DNA of 64,000 bases from Pseudescherichia sp031987975 (lineage in GTDB: Bacteria; Pseudomonadota; Gammaproteobacteria; Enterobacterales; Enterobacteriaceae). Made by a program: the position numbers and the translations under genes. The notes beneath the pieces were generated by a model, which was given only the letters and a program-made list of their open reading frames with translations, was not told the origin of the DNA and did not search any database. Location of the stretch: assembly GCF_031987975.1 (NCBI RefSeq), contig NZ_DALZYX010000004.1, positions 186,001 through 250,000 on the forward strand. The letters are read 5' to 3'. This document shows, piece after piece, positions 1-9,251 of this stretch; the first letter of the stretch is position 1, and each line of letters opens with the position of its first letter.

Positions 1-2970
1 GTTCGCCGCCGTAGGATCCGCTGAGTTCTCGGTATTATCAATCGACGAGGTAATATTGCTGATGGCGTTGTTGAGCGGGTTAGTGCCGTAGCGACGCCAT
101 GCATCCCCCGAAGCGCTGCCTGCGCTGAGCGTAATCGGCGTGGCGGTGAACTCGAAGCGCGATTCGCCAAACGGCGAGCTGGACCACGTCAGCGGTGCTT
201 TAGCTTCGGTCAGCTTGCTGGTGCCAGATTCGCCGTCACGGCCACGTATTTCTACGCCACCCTGTACCCACATACCGGTTTTTTGCTGCAGATCCTGCAT
301 CATCTCATCGACCTGACGCAGGGTTCGGCTCTGCACGGTTTCCATCGGCAGATCGGTGCGCATGGTTCCCGGCAGCGTGCTGCCCGGCTCGCGCGCCATC
401 TGCGCCACCTGCCACGGCATGCTGTCGCCATTGCTATACGTTGAACGTGCCACCGTCCTGCTGTTACCCACAAACGGGTTGTCCGCCAGCAATACGCCGT
501 CGATGGTTGGTGTGGCGGCGGCATTGGTAGACGCCATCCCCAGCAGCTTGCCCCGCGCACTGCGCAGGTAAGTCATCGCCTGCTGGTGGTTGCCTTTTGC
601 CTCTTCCAGGCGGGCCAGCAGCAGCATCCGGTCCGCCGAGCTGTCGTTGCGCAGGCCGCTGGCGAGACTCTGGGCCTTATCAACGTTGTTCTCTGCCAGC
701 GCCACGTCAATCGCTCCCACGCGGGCGGCCTGATCGTCGGTATCCCGGGTTATCAGGTAGTCGTAGACCACCCCGGCCTCTTTGTTCATCTTGCCGGTCT
801 GATAGAGGCGGGCCATGGCGAACATCAAATCGGTGTTCTGCGGATCGCTCTGCATCGCCCGCATCAGCTTGTCATAGGCGGCGGCGTAGTTACCCTGCTC
901 GCGCAGCTGGTCAGCCTCGTTGATGACGTAGCCATTGCGGATCCCTGCCAGCTGCGTGGGCGTGCTGCGCGCCTGCAACTCCGGATTGGCAAGAAAAGCC
1001 TGCGCCTCGTTGTCCAGCCCGGCTTTATTCAGGACCGTAACCTGATCGGCATAGTCCCCGGCGTTGCCCTGCACGCCCTGGCGCAGGTTTTCCCGCACCA
1101 GCGCCACCGCGCCGTTGAGATCGCCGCTCTGGGCCAGCAGCTTCGCCAGCTTGCCCGCATCTACCGGGTTTTCCGGCGGACGGTGGGTCAGGGTTTTCAG
1201 CGTGTTGGCAGCGGCAATATTATTGCCCTGGGCCAGGTAGCGCTCGGCGGTAGCCAGCTGGAGGTTGTAGTTCACCCGCTGGGCCAGGTCGCGCATCTGC
1301 CCGTTCTGGCTGGCGGGAGAGATGCGCGACAGCAGGGTTTGCGACTGCTGCCATGCGCTGTTCTCGCTGGCAAAGAGAGCCGCCGCGTAGAGCGAGCTGG
1401 CCCCCGCACCGTTGCGCGCCGCCGGGGCCATCACCGTGCTGGCTTCGTCGCCGCTGCCGCTCTTTTGCAGCAGACGGGCAAGGTCGAGACGCAGCCACGG
1501 ATCGTCCGGCAGGCGGCTAACCCCCTGCTGGAGGATAGCGATGGCCTGCTGGGTGTTACCCGCAGCGGCGGCCTGCTGCGCCTGGCGGCGGATGGGATCC
1601 CCCGGCAAACCGGTGACGATACGCGGCTGGAGCTTCGCCTGTAAGCTGGCAGGCAGCGTGCGCAGCATCGCCTGGGCCTCGTCAGACTTGTTCTGCTCCC
1701 GCAGGACGTAGAAAAGGTTCTCTCTGGCGGCGGCGTTTTGTGGTTGGTCATTTAACACCGCGCGCAAGGCCTGCTCCGCCTGGGGATAGTCTTTGTTGTG
1801 GCGCAGGACGTCGGCACGGAACAGCTTCGCTGCCGTACCACGCTCGCCGCTCTGCTGGGCCAGCGGGGCAGAGAGAGCCAGTGACTGGCTGACGTTGCCC
1901 TCCTTCAGCGCCTGCTGCGCCTCGGCTAGCTGGCCGTAGAATGCCGCATCATCCGCCTGATTTTTACGCTCTGCCGAAGCGTCGCCCCCCTGGCTCGCTG
2001 CGCGGCTCAGGTACTGCGAGGCTGCTTTGTAGTCGCCGTTGCGCTGGGCGATGTAGCCCAGTCCGGCCAGGGCATCGGCGTCCTCAGGGTTAGTTTGTAG
2101 CACCTGCTCAAACTGACGCTTCGCTGAGCCGGTATCGCCGCTGTTGAGCGCGGTAAAACCCTCCCCCTTCGCCGTGCCGCCGACGTTTTTGCGATAGTAG
2201 GCCTGCACGTCGCCATCCTGGGGGTGACGCTGGAGGAAATTATCGTAGAAGCGCTCATCTCCCGCCTGCGGTCCCAGCCAGAGCAGGGCCTGGCGCAGGC
2301 CGTCATCGGCCTCGCGGCTGCCGCTGGCCATCGGCTCCAGCAGGGCAATCCCGTCGCGGCGGGTCTCTTCCCGCCACGTCAGCATTTTACCCAGCGCGAC
2401 CCGCCCTGCGTTGTCCTGCGGATTCTGGGCAACAAAACGCTGTAGTTCCCCTATTGCCTGCGGATAGAGCGACTTGTCGCTGCCCATAGTCAAATAATAT
2501 TCCGGGGCCAGGCTTGGGGGCGGGGTATCGCCATTAAACATGCTGCGCCAGGTCGACAGCGCCGCCGGAACGTTGCCGCTGCGCGCCTGCTGGCGGGCCA
2601 GAGTTAGTTGCCCCTGGGGCACCTGCGCCAGCTGTTTGGCGTTATCCAGCGCCTGTAATCCGGCATCAGCAGGCGCCACGGCCGCCAGCCGGGCGCGCCA
2701 CTGGGCAGCGGTTTGCAGATCGCCATTTTGCTGCGCCCAGAGCGCCATCAGGTAGAGTGCCTGCGTATTGTTGGCATCCACCATCAGCACTTTTTTCAGC
2801 GACTCGCTGGCCAGATCGTCGTGGGATTTTTCATGCCAGTAGTTAGCTTGATCAAACAGCGCCTTTAGCGCCGCATCATTAGGCGCGGCCTGCGCCTGGC
2901 TCACCGCGCCGAGCGTCAGCGCGCCCGACAGGCAGAGGGTTGTTAACCGGCGGGCGGTTTTAATTGTCAT
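1..2970 (-). CDS. bcsC: BcsC, cellulose export outer-membrane/TPR subunit (3' end outside window)
   Basis: BcsC carries the growing cellulose chain across the periplasm and outer membrane: an N-terminal TPR superhelix is followed by a C-terminal β-barrel. The frame is open from the ATG at 2970 to base 1, giving 990 codons; the family is near 1150 residues, so most of the barrel lies outside the window. Residues 1-28 form a signal peptide ending AQA. The rest is a long series of degenerate TPR units rich in A, L and Q, for example around residues 230-300. It starts 14 bases after the bcsB stop, so no bcsZ endoglucanase lies between them as it does in E. coli. Identity rests on TPR composition, signal peptide and operon position. 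Confidence 0.93.
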   Translation of the reverse strand, partial: MTIKTARRLTTLCLSGALTLGAVSQAQAAPNDAALKALFDQANYWHEKSHDDLASESLKKVLMVDANNTQALYLMALWAQQNGDLQTAAQWRARLAAVAPADAGLQALDNAKQLAQVPQGQLTLARQQARSGNVPAALSTWRSMFNGDTPPPSLAPEYYLTMGSDKSLYPQAIGELQRFVAQNPQDNAGRVALGKMLTWREETRRDGIALLEPMASGSREADDGLRQALLWLGPQAGDERFYDNFLQRHPQDGDVQAYYRKNVGGTAKGEGFTALNSGDTGSAKRQFEQVLQTNPEDADALAGLGYIAQRNGDYKAASQYLSRAASQGGDASAERKNQADDAAFYGQLAEAQQALKEGNVSQSLALSAPLAQQSGERGTAAKLFRADVLRHNKDYPQAEQALRAVLNDQPQNAAARENLFYVLREQNKSDEAQAMLRTLPASLQAKLQPRIVTGLPGDPIRRQAQQAAAAGNTQQAIAILQQGVSRLPDDPWLRLDLARLLQKSGSGDEASTVMAPAARNGAGASSLYAAALFASENSAWQQSQTLLSRISPASQNGQMRDLAQRVNYNLQLATAERYLAQGNNIAAANTLKTLTHRPPENPVDAGKLAKLLAQSGDLNGAVALVRENLRQGVQGNAGDYADQVTVLNKAGLDNEAQAFLANPELQARSTPTQLAGIRNGYVINEADQLREQGNYAAAYDKLMRAMQSDPQNTDLMFAMARLYQTGKMNKEAGVVYDYLITRDTDDQAARVGAIDVALAENNVDKAQSLASGLRNDSSADRMLLLARLEEAKGNHQQAMTYLRSARGKLLGMASTNAAATPTIDGVLLADNPFVGNSRTVARSTYSNGDSMPWQVAQMAREPGSTLPGTMRTDLPMETVQSRTLRQVDEMMQDLQQKTGMWVQGGVEIRGRDGESGTSKLTEAKAPLTWSSSPFGESRFEFTATPITLSAGSASGDAWRRYGTNPLNNAISNITSSIDNTENSADPTAAN

Positions 2971-2984
2971 TGTTGTCACCCTTT

Positions 2985-5276
2985 TCACTCTCCATCCTGC
3001 GGATCCAGCCGCTTACGCGCACGTTTTTTCAGTAAGGCATACAGCGCCAGCCCGACAATGATGCTGAAGCACAGCCCCAGCACCGCCAGCAGCCCGGAGT
3101 GCTGGTTGGCATACCAGATCACCATCAGGTGCATCGGCATCTCGCCGCGCGGGTACTGCGCCCCGACGCGGAAGCTGCGCACGCCGTTTTCGTTGGTGAT
3201 GATGGCCGCATCGCCGCGAATGCCGGCGTTAATTTTCGGCGAGGCGAGATCGCTGTGCAGCCGCGAGAGCTGGTCGTCGCTGCTGCCGATGGCGGTGACC
3301 ACCGTGCGTCCGCTGCTCCACGGCGAGCGGAAGCTGATGAAGCCGCGCCAGGACTCGTTTGACGAGAAGTAGCGATCGGCCTCAAGACCGTCTGCGTTCC
3401 AGTCCCCGGCCATCCAGCGTTGGATCTTCTGCCACTGGCTCGGCTCGCGCACGCTCAGCAGATTGTCGTGGGCTACGAAGGGCGAGGTTTTTAACAGCTC
3501 GCGGTTGAAGTCGTGCTGATCCAGCCCGGTGACTGCCAGCACGTCGCGATCGCGCAGCAGTTCAAGGTTGGCTCCAGCGGTGGGTATGCCCAGCACCACG
3601 CGGTTGTGGCTCAGCGCCGTCCCGGTGGCGTTACCGGAGCGGGCCGCCATATCGAGCAGCGTCCCGACCTGGGTCTCGGTCGGTCTCTCCGGCAGCAGCA
3701 GCACGGTTTGCGAGTAGTCCGCCAACCGGGTGAAGGGGAAGGAGGCCCCCACAAAGTAGGAGAGGTTCGGCAGCAGCGCGAAGTGACGGGTGTGGCTCAG
3801 GTCGATCCACGAGTCGTCATCCACTCGGCTCTTGATGTTGTTGTTCAGCAGCACGCTGCACGGCGCGCTCTCCTTCGGTACGATGTTGAAGTAGAGCGAC
3901 AGCTGATTGTCGCCGTAGATCATGTACGGCTCCAGCGGCATGTCGAACTGCTCCTGGCGCGCGTCGCCGCCCATTTTGTGCCACAGCGTCTCCAGCGCCC
4001 CCTGCTTATTGACCGGCAGGTTGTGCAGGAAGGTGTCGTTCATGGTCATGCTCAGCCAGGAGCGATCCTCATCAATCCAGCTCTCCGACGGGAAGCGGTA
4101 GCCAATGCGCAGCGGAATGGTTTCGCCATCCCAGAGGAAAAGATCCGGCGCGGCGCGGAAGGCCACCCGCAGCGCATCGTGCCAGATCCCGTTCACGGTC
4201 ATACTTTGATCCTTGCGGATCAGCTCCGAGAGCTTCACCGGACGATCCGTAGGGATCCAGCGCGGCGCATCGTAGGGTTTGCTGACCGGGATCGACTCGC
4301 CGTCCACCGTGACGCTCGGGGTTTGCAGGGCAAAGTTGCCCCGCGTCAGACGCCAGGCCGCCGCCCGCAGGGCGCGATCGTCGTTGCCCACCACCAGCAG
4401 CAACTTGTAGGTGGGGTTTGCCGGGTTATCGATAATGCTCAGCGTCGGCCCGCTGCCCTGGGGCAGGGTCAGGCCGCCGATGCGCTCGCCAGGGTGGCCG
4501 ACCAGGATGCCGTTCTTCTCCGGCAGGCGATCGCTCCGGGCGGCGAACGAGACGCCGCGATAGTCCGCCTGGATGCCCATCCACGAGGAGATCAGCGCCG
4601 CCGCGCTGATGGTGTCCGCCGTCAGCTTCGCGGGGAAAGCAAAAGCGATGGTGGCAGGCGTCATCTGCATGCTGTCAAAGAAGGGGCGCGGGAAGTGGCT
4701 GAGATCGGAGCCGATATCCAGCTGCTGCCCCTCAAGGCTAAATTTCGAGTCCGGCAGGATGGTCACGCGGTACTTATCCGTGAGATCGCGCTGGCACATC
4801 ATCGCGTCGCCGTCGTTGACCTTGAAGCTGAGGGTATTGCTGGAGACCAGCAGCGCCGCCGGGAGGTCAAGCTGGAAGCGGGAGACGTCGCTGTCGGCGG
4901 CCCCCAGCGGCACGGTGCCCAGCGGCTGGCCGTTAAGCATCAGCTGCATCGTGGCGTTGCGGGTCGCCATCGCCGGGGAGACCTTCAGGTTCAGCGCCAG
5001 CTGGGCGTTGGTGATCACCTGACTCACCGGCAGGGTAAAGGCCACCCCGCCCTGCAGCTGGCCGCCGCTGAGGACGATGCCCTGCGGCTGGCCCATCTGT
5101 GCCAGGGTAATATCGTTCGCCACCGTCGGGATAAAGGCCGTCGGGGCGGGTGCCAGGCTAGCCGCCGGCGGAGGCAGATCCAGCGGCAGCAGATCGGCTG
5201 GCGTGGTCTCTTCCCCATAGAGTGGCGTAATGAACAGCGCGCTAGCCAGCAATGCCAGAGTCGTTAAACGCCTCAT
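2985..5276 (-). CDS. bcsB: BcsB, periplasmic cyclic-di-GMP-linked cellulose synthase subunit
   Basis: BcsB is the periplasmic partner of BcsA, anchored by one C-terminal membrane helix, and helps move the glucan through the periplasm. The 763 residues begin with a signal peptide (cleavage near residue 21, before EETTPADLLP) and end with a hydrophobic helix at about residues 728-750 followed by a basic tail. The start ATG overlaps the bcsA stop (ATGA at 5273-5276), so the two are translationally coupled, fitting their fixed ratio in the complex. Length matches the family. The next gene downstream is bcsC. Confidence 0.95.
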   Translation of the reverse strand: MRRLTTLALLASALFITPLYGEETTPADLLPLDLPPPAASLAPAPTAFIPTVANDITLAQMGQPQGIVLSGGQLQGGVAFTLPVSQVITNAQLALNLKVSPAMATRNATMQLMLNGQPLGTVPLGAADSDVSRFQLDLPAALLVSSNTLSFKVNDGDAMMCQRDLTDKYRVTILPDSKFSLEGQQLDIGSDLSHFPRPFFDSMQMTPATIAFAFPAKLTADTISAAALISSWMGIQADYRGVSFAARSDRLPEKNGILVGHPGERIGGLTLPQGSGPTLSIIDNPANPTYKLLLVVGNDDRALRAAAWRLTRGNFALQTPSVTVDGESIPVSKPYDAPRWIPTDRPVKLSELIRKDQSMTVNGIWHDALRVAFRAAPDLFLWDGETIPLRIGYRFPSESWIDEDRSWLSMTMNDTFLHNLPVNKQGALETLWHKMGGDARQEQFDMPLEPYMIYGDNQLSLYFNIVPKESAPCSVLLNNNIKSRVDDDSWIDLSHTRHFALLPNLSYFVGASFPFTRLADYSQTVLLLPERPTETQVGTLLDMAARSGNATGTALSHNRVVLGIPTAGANLELLRDRDVLAVTGLDQHDFNRELLKTSPFVAHDNLLSVREPSQWQKIQRWMAGDWNADGLEADRYFSSNESWRGFISFRSPWSSGRTVVTAIGSSDDQLSRLHSDLASPKINAGIRGDAAIITNENGVRSFRVGAQYPRGEMPMHLMVIWYANQHSGLLAVLGLCFSIIVGLALYALLKKRARKRLDPQDGE

Positions 5277-7381
5277 AAGCTACTCTCCTCCTGCGTCGCC
5301 TTCAGTACCGCACGCTGGCGGCGGTTTTCACGGCGTGACTTCCACGTCAGCCAGAAGAGGTCGAATACGCAGCGCATAATGGTCAGCATTGAGCGGAACG
5401 GGTTGTCCTGCGGACGCGGCGGCTGGATCCATGCATCAGCGCGGGAGAGCACCACCCGGACCAGCTCGCGGCGGCGGGAGAGCGGAATGTCTTCAAACTT
5501 AAGCCGCACGAATGCATCGTCTGCGGCAATGGTTTTCACCGGAATGCTGATCGCCCCAGACTGAAGCTGCAGCTCAATCTCTTCGATCTCATCGGTCAGG
5601 TGACGGCCGTCTGGTACAGCGACGCGGCAGCCGCCCATCGACAGATCGGCAGTCTCGCTGCGGGAAGAGATGCCGCTGGCGTAGTGGATCAGCGCCGGAA
5701 TTTTCACGTCGATGCGGATCGTTTTACGCGTCTGGCGGGTTTCCCGGGCAACGGCGATAGCAGCCAGCAGGAAGATTAGGCTGTACAACCCCCACCCGAC
5801 GTTGAGGGCAATAACCTGCGGATCGACACCAAAATGGTCATGAGCGAAGGCGCGCACGATCCCCCAGACCACCGCGATAATCAGCAGGAAGGCGATCACC
5901 AGGTGCGGGCGCACGACGCTGAAGTCAAAGTAACCGACGTTGAGCAGGCCGCCTTTATCGGTCACGTTGAACTTGCCGCGCTTCGGGAAGAGCATGGTGA
6001 CCATGGTGGGCAGCACGATATGGAAAGCCAGCACCAGGTCGTAAATCTCGCCCCAGAAACTGTAGCGGTAGCGCCCGTTCAGCCGCGAGTTGAGGTAGAT
6101 CGACAGGAACAGGTGCGGCAGCGCGTAGGCAAAAACCAGGCTTGCCGAGGAGTAGATGATGTTGAGGTTAAACAGCAGGTAGGCCAGCGGCGCGGTCAAA
6201 AAGATGATGCGCGGGATGGCAAACTGGTAGTAGAGCATGGCGCTGAGGTAGCACAGGCGCTGCTGAAAGGTCAGGCCGCGACCAAACAGCGGGTTGTCGA
6301 GGCGGAAGATCTGCGTCATGCCGCGCGCCCAGCGGGTACGCTGGATGATGTGCAGGACCAGGCGCTCGGTGGCAAGCCCGGCGGCCAGCGGAATATCGAT
6401 AAACGCCGAGCCCCAGCCCAGGCGCTGCATCTTCAGCGCGGTATGGGCATCTTCGGTCACCGTCTCTACGGCAAAGCCGCCAATCTCTTCCAGCGCGCTA
6501 CGACGGATCACCGCACAGGAGCCGCAGAAGAAGGTAGCGTTCCAGTTATCGTTACCCCGCTGGATCGGGCCGTAGAACAGCATCCCTTCGTTAGGAATAT
6601 TGCGGCCCACGGAGAGGTTGCGCTCAAAGGGATCCGGCGAGTAGAAGAAGTGCGGAGTCTGCACCAGGGCCAGCTTCGGATCCTTCAGGAAGCCGCCCAC
6701 GGTAGCCTGCAGGAAGATACGGGTTGCAACGTGATCGCAGTCAAAGACGCAGATCAGCTCCCCGCTGGTGAGCTTCATGGCATGGTTAAGGTTGCCCGCT
6801 TTGGCGTGAGAGTTATCGTTACGAGTGATGTACCCCACCCCAACGTCGGCGGCAAACATGGCAAATTCGCTGCGCTTGCCGTCGTCGAGGATATAAATTT
6901 TCATTTTATCCCTGGGGTAATCGATGCACTGCGCCGCCAGCACGGTGTCACGCACCACGTCCAGCGATTCGTTATAGGTTGGCACGTAGACGTCCACGGT
7001 TGGCCACAGGCTCATATCTTCCGGCAGGGGCACAATCTCCCGCTTCAGCGGCCAGATGGTTTGCAGGTAGTTCAGCAGCAGCATCACCCAGACGTAGAGA
7101 TCGGCAATGAACAGGCCGATGCCCAGAATGGTCTCTATCTCCGAGTTAAAGTGCAGGGTCTGGGTGGCGCGAAAGTAGATGTAGCGCGTCGACATCAGGA
7201 ACGACATCACCACCATAATCACGGAGATGCTGCGCTTTTTGCTGTAGCCCATTAAGAAGAGAATGCCGATGCTGATCAGGCCAAAGAGATACTGCTTCTG
7301 GCTATCCATTGGCGTGATGACCACCAGCACGGCGGCAGGCGCCAGCGCCAGAATCAAGAGGTAAAACAGGAACTTTTTCAT
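5273..7381 (-). CDS. bcsA: BcsA, cellulose synthase catalytic subunit (UDP-forming)
   Basis: Inner-membrane family-2 glycosyltransferase that polymerises UDP-glucose into β-1,4-glucan and is activated by c-di-GMP. Visible signatures: DDG at about residue 167, DCDH (substrate/metal DxD) near 216, TED (catalytic base) near 312, and QRTRW (QxxRW) near 348. Several membrane helices flank the GT domain. A C-terminal PilZ domain carries the basic R..R stretch and DLSMGG near residue 585, so c-di-GMP binding should be intact. At 702 residues it lacks the roughly 150-170-residue N-terminal extension of E. coli K-12 BcsA. Only 18 bases separate it from bcsQ, so a longer upstream start is not available. 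Confidence 0.96.
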   Translation of the reverse strand: MKKFLFYLLILALAPAAVLVVITPMDSQKQYLFGLISIGILFLMGYSKKRSISVIMVVMSFLMSTRYIYFRATQTLHFNSEIETILGIGLFIADLYVWVMLLLNYLQTIWPLKREIVPLPEDMSLWPTVDVYVPTYNESLDVVRDTVLAAQCIDYPRDKMKIYILDDGKRSEFAMFAADVGVGYITRNDNSHAKAGNLNHAMKLTSGELICVFDCDHVATRIFLQATVGGFLKDPKLALVQTPHFFYSPDPFERNLSVGRNIPNEGMLFYGPIQRGNDNWNATFFCGSCAVIRRSALEEIGGFAVETVTEDAHTALKMQRLGWGSAFIDIPLAAGLATERLVLHIIQRTRWARGMTQIFRLDNPLFGRGLTFQQRLCYLSAMLYYQFAIPRIIFLTAPLAYLLFNLNIIYSSASLVFAYALPHLFLSIYLNSRLNGRYRYSFWGEIYDLVLAFHIVLPTMVTMLFPKRGKFNVTDKGGLLNVGYFDFSVVRPHLVIAFLLIIAVVWGIVRAFAHDHFGVDPQVIALNVGWGLYSLIFLLAAIAVARETRQTRKTIRIDVKIPALIHYASGISSRSETADLSMGGCRVAVPDGRHLTDEIEEIELQLQSGAISIPVKTIAADDAFVRLKFEDIPLSRRRELVRVVLSRADAWIQPPRPQDNPFRSMLTIMRCVFDLFWLTWKSRRENRRQRAVLKATQEESSL

Positions 7382-7399
7382 TGTTCGCCCTGGCGAAAA

Positions 7400-8203
7400 T
7401 TAGAATCCGGACATCTTTGGCTGGCTGTGAACGGTGCCGTCGCCGACTCTCACGCCCAGAATGTTGGTCACCTTTCTGGCAATCAGCTCGATATCAAACG
7501 CCGCCGCCGAGGCCGGGCTAAAATCGAAAATCGACTGCTGGGAGGCGTTGGCCTCGATCACGCTCTCATCACGATGGACCACGCCAATCAGGCGTTCGCC
7601 CAGCCGCTGCTCCATAAAGGCAGTGACGTCGCGGCTGATCTGGCGGCGGTTATCGCTCTGGTTCAGCACCACGTAGTAGCCCGCTTTGCGGTTAAGCACG
7701 TCGCCGGTCAGACGGTGGTTCTCCACCTGCGGCAGCAGGGAGAGCGAGGCGGTATCCGCCAGCAGTGAGACCAGATGCAGATCGGCCAGCCGTGACAGCG
7801 CTTTTAGCGCTGGCGAGGGACCGGGCGGGAAGTCGGCAATGATAATCAGGCCGGGGTAGTTAAGCAGGGTGCTCAGACCGCGCAGCAGGAAGTGCTCATC
7901 CTGAACCAGACGCGCTTCAAAGGTTTCGCGCTGCGGCTCTGTGGCATCGCCATAGGGCAGAACAAAGATATTGCCGCCTGCAGAGAGCACAAACTGGCTC
8001 CAGTCGGCGGATTCAGCGGCTTTCGCCACAAAGCCGCGGCCATCGGAGAGCGGAACGCCGAAGTGCAGGCGCAGCGCATTCTGCACGTCAAAATCAATCG
8101 CCAGCACTTTGTTGCCTGCGCGCGACAGCGCATAGGCCAGGTTTGCCGTAAGGGTTGTTTTCCCTACTCCCCCCTTCGGCGAACAGACACAGATCAACGG
8201 CAT
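7400..8203 (-). CDS. bcsQ: BcsQ, MinD/ParA-like ATPase of the cellulose secretion complex
   Basis: SIMIBI-class P-loop ATPase that, with other accessory Bcs proteins, assembles on the cytoplasmic face of BcsAB and helps place cellulose export at the cell pole. The 267 residues start with a deviant Walker A, KGGVGKTT, at residues 10-17. An AIDFD motif follows near residue 38 and a DFPPG segment near 125. The start overlaps the end of the upstream bcsO-like gene by 10 bases, and bcsA follows after 18. It is slightly longer than the E. coli protein at the C terminus. Confidence 0.93.
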   Translation of the reverse strand: MPLICVCSPKGGVGKTTLTANLAYALSRAGNKVLAIDFDVQNALRLHFGVPLSDGRGFVAKAAESADWSQFVLSAGGNIFVLPYGDATEPQRETFEARLVQDEHFLLRGLSTLLNYPGLIIIADFPPGPSPALKALSRLADLHLVSLLADTASLSLLPQVENHRLTGDVLNRKAGYYVVLNQSDNRRQISRDVTAFMEQRLGERLIGVVHRDESVIEANASQQSIFDFSPASAAAFDIELIARKVTNILGVRVGDGTVHSQPKMSGF

Positions 8204-8727
8204 GAAGCGATCCTTTCTAACAGCGATTTCAACGGCTGATTTTTTTCAACGACGGGCTTCGCCTCTGCGGCTTTGGGCGCAAAGAGCTGGGAGAAGTTAA
8301 CCGGGACGGCCGCAGCAGGCGCGGCGGCGGGCATTGCCGCAGGCATCGGTGTCGGCGGCGTTATCAGTGCCGCAGGCGCGAGTACGGGCGCTGTGGGCGG
8401 CGTAGCCAACTGGGCCGCAACGCTCTGGAAGATAGGCGGCGCGGCGTCAGGAAGCGGAGCCGGGATCTGTGCTGCCGGGGCGGCAAGCGGCTGCTCCACC
8501 AGCGTGAACGTATCTGGCTCGACGGACTGCGGAACGGGCAGCGAGACGTGCCCGCCCATCGCCAGCGCCGACTCTTCGGTCGCCGGAGAGAGCTGGTTGA
8601 TAATGGCCCAGCTGCCATGATCATGCGCGAGGTTTTGCGACGAGAGATCCTTAAAATCGTGTTGCTGTGTGTGAGTCTTGTCTTTAAACCTCTGCAAATC
8701 ATCATAATTATTCATAGCTATACTCAT
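8194..8727 (-). CDS. bcsO: Probable BcsO, Pro/Ala-rich accessory cellulose protein
   Basis: First gene of the cellulose operon. The 177 residues have a charged N terminus (NNYDDLQRFKDKT), a central low-complexity region rich in Pro and Ala (about residues 75-145), and a short conserved-looking C terminus (PLKSLLERIASC). There is no signal peptide or membrane helix. Architecture and position match the proline-rich BcsO family of enterobacterial bcs operons, whose biochemical role is not established; it does not resemble BcsR or BcsE. A second in-frame ATG lies at 8715. Neither start has a strong Shine-Dalgarno sequence, so the true start is uncertain. It overlaps bcsQ by 10 bases. Confidence 0.72.
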   Translation of the reverse strand: MSIAMNNYDDLQRFKDKTHTQQHDFKDLSSQNLAHDHGSWAIINQLSPATEESALAMGGHVSLPVPQSVEPDTFTLVEQPLAAPAAQIPAPLPDAAPPIFQSVAAQLATPPTAPVLAPAALITPPTPMPAAMPAAAPAAAVPVNFSQLFAPKAAEAKPVVEKNQPLKSLLERIASCR

Positions 8728-9149
8728 GATTTACAAAAAAATAGCCCTACCGCCGTGTTAACCAGAGTGGCTATTCACCGGTAGGGGTCTCAAAATTTAT
8801 TATCGTGTAGGTCCGGGAGCCGTTAACGGACTTCCGTATACTTAATTATTGCGTGGCTATATTACTGCTCTACGACTTTCGACCTATTTACAGCAGTAAT
8901 ATAAGGATTCGCGGGACACATGCTATCTGTTTTTGCGGAAAAAAACAGCACAGCTTTAAATAATGCATAGGCATTAACTTACTGGAATATAATGCTAATT
9001 TAACGCAAACCCCACTTTGAAAAAGGTATGTTTAGCGCCCCATTTCAGCGTAACAGGTTGAATAAGATAGTTCTTAATTTAATAAATTGTTACTGTGTGA
9101 AATATTCTGAAATAATTTAGCGTGCAGCAGTCATCGATATTATTGCAAA
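8728..9149 (-). promoter_or_regulatory. Structured leader/promoter region of the bcs operon
   Basis: No gene is visible in this AT-rich stretch between bcsO and the dpp terminator. Read on the minus strand it holds an 11-bp perfect inverted repeat (8859-8869 with 8892-8902). Just before bcsO there are two overlapping, mutually exclusive stems: CCCTACCG/CGGTAGGG (8745-8752 with 8779-8786) and AATAGCC/GGCTATT (8740-8746 with 8769-8775). The second is followed by a run of T on the minus strand. A further stem lies near 8927-8949. I could not assign a specific promoter. The layout resembles an attenuated leader; that is inference. Confidence 0.5.
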
Positions 9150-9179
9150 GCCTGATGGCGCTATGCTTATCAGGCCTAC
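9150..9179. repeat. REP palindrome
   Basis: Imperfect palindrome GCCTGATGGCG-CTATG-CTTATCAGGC plus CTAC tail, the usual enterobacterial REP form. It sits between the bcs leader and the dpp terminator. Confidence 0.75.
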
Positions 9180-9201
9180 GCTGCGTCAGCTTTTAAGGAA
9201 T

Positions 9202-9230
9202 AAAAAAACCGGAGACTATGCTCCGGTTTT
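9202..9230 (-). terminator. Rho-independent terminator of dppABCDF
   Basis: Hairpin AACCGGAG / CTCCGGTT with A-rich and T-rich flanks. On the minus strand it ends in a T run 22 bases past the dppF stop, so it closes the dpp operon. Confidence 0.85.
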
Positions 9231-9251
9231 GGGGTCGGTAAATCAGGTTGC

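Noticed and set aside
300..2755. Many mid-length open frames on both strands across the bcsC region
   Set aside because: They are alternative frames of one long open frame from 2970 to the window edge, whose translation is a coherent signal peptide plus TPR protein. The shadows show the codon-bias artefacts of GC-rich DNA.
3513..5267. 584-codon plus-strand frame antisense to bcsB
   Set aside because: High-GC antisense shadow rich in Arg, His, Gln and Val with no domain; bcsB on the other strand has clear homology.
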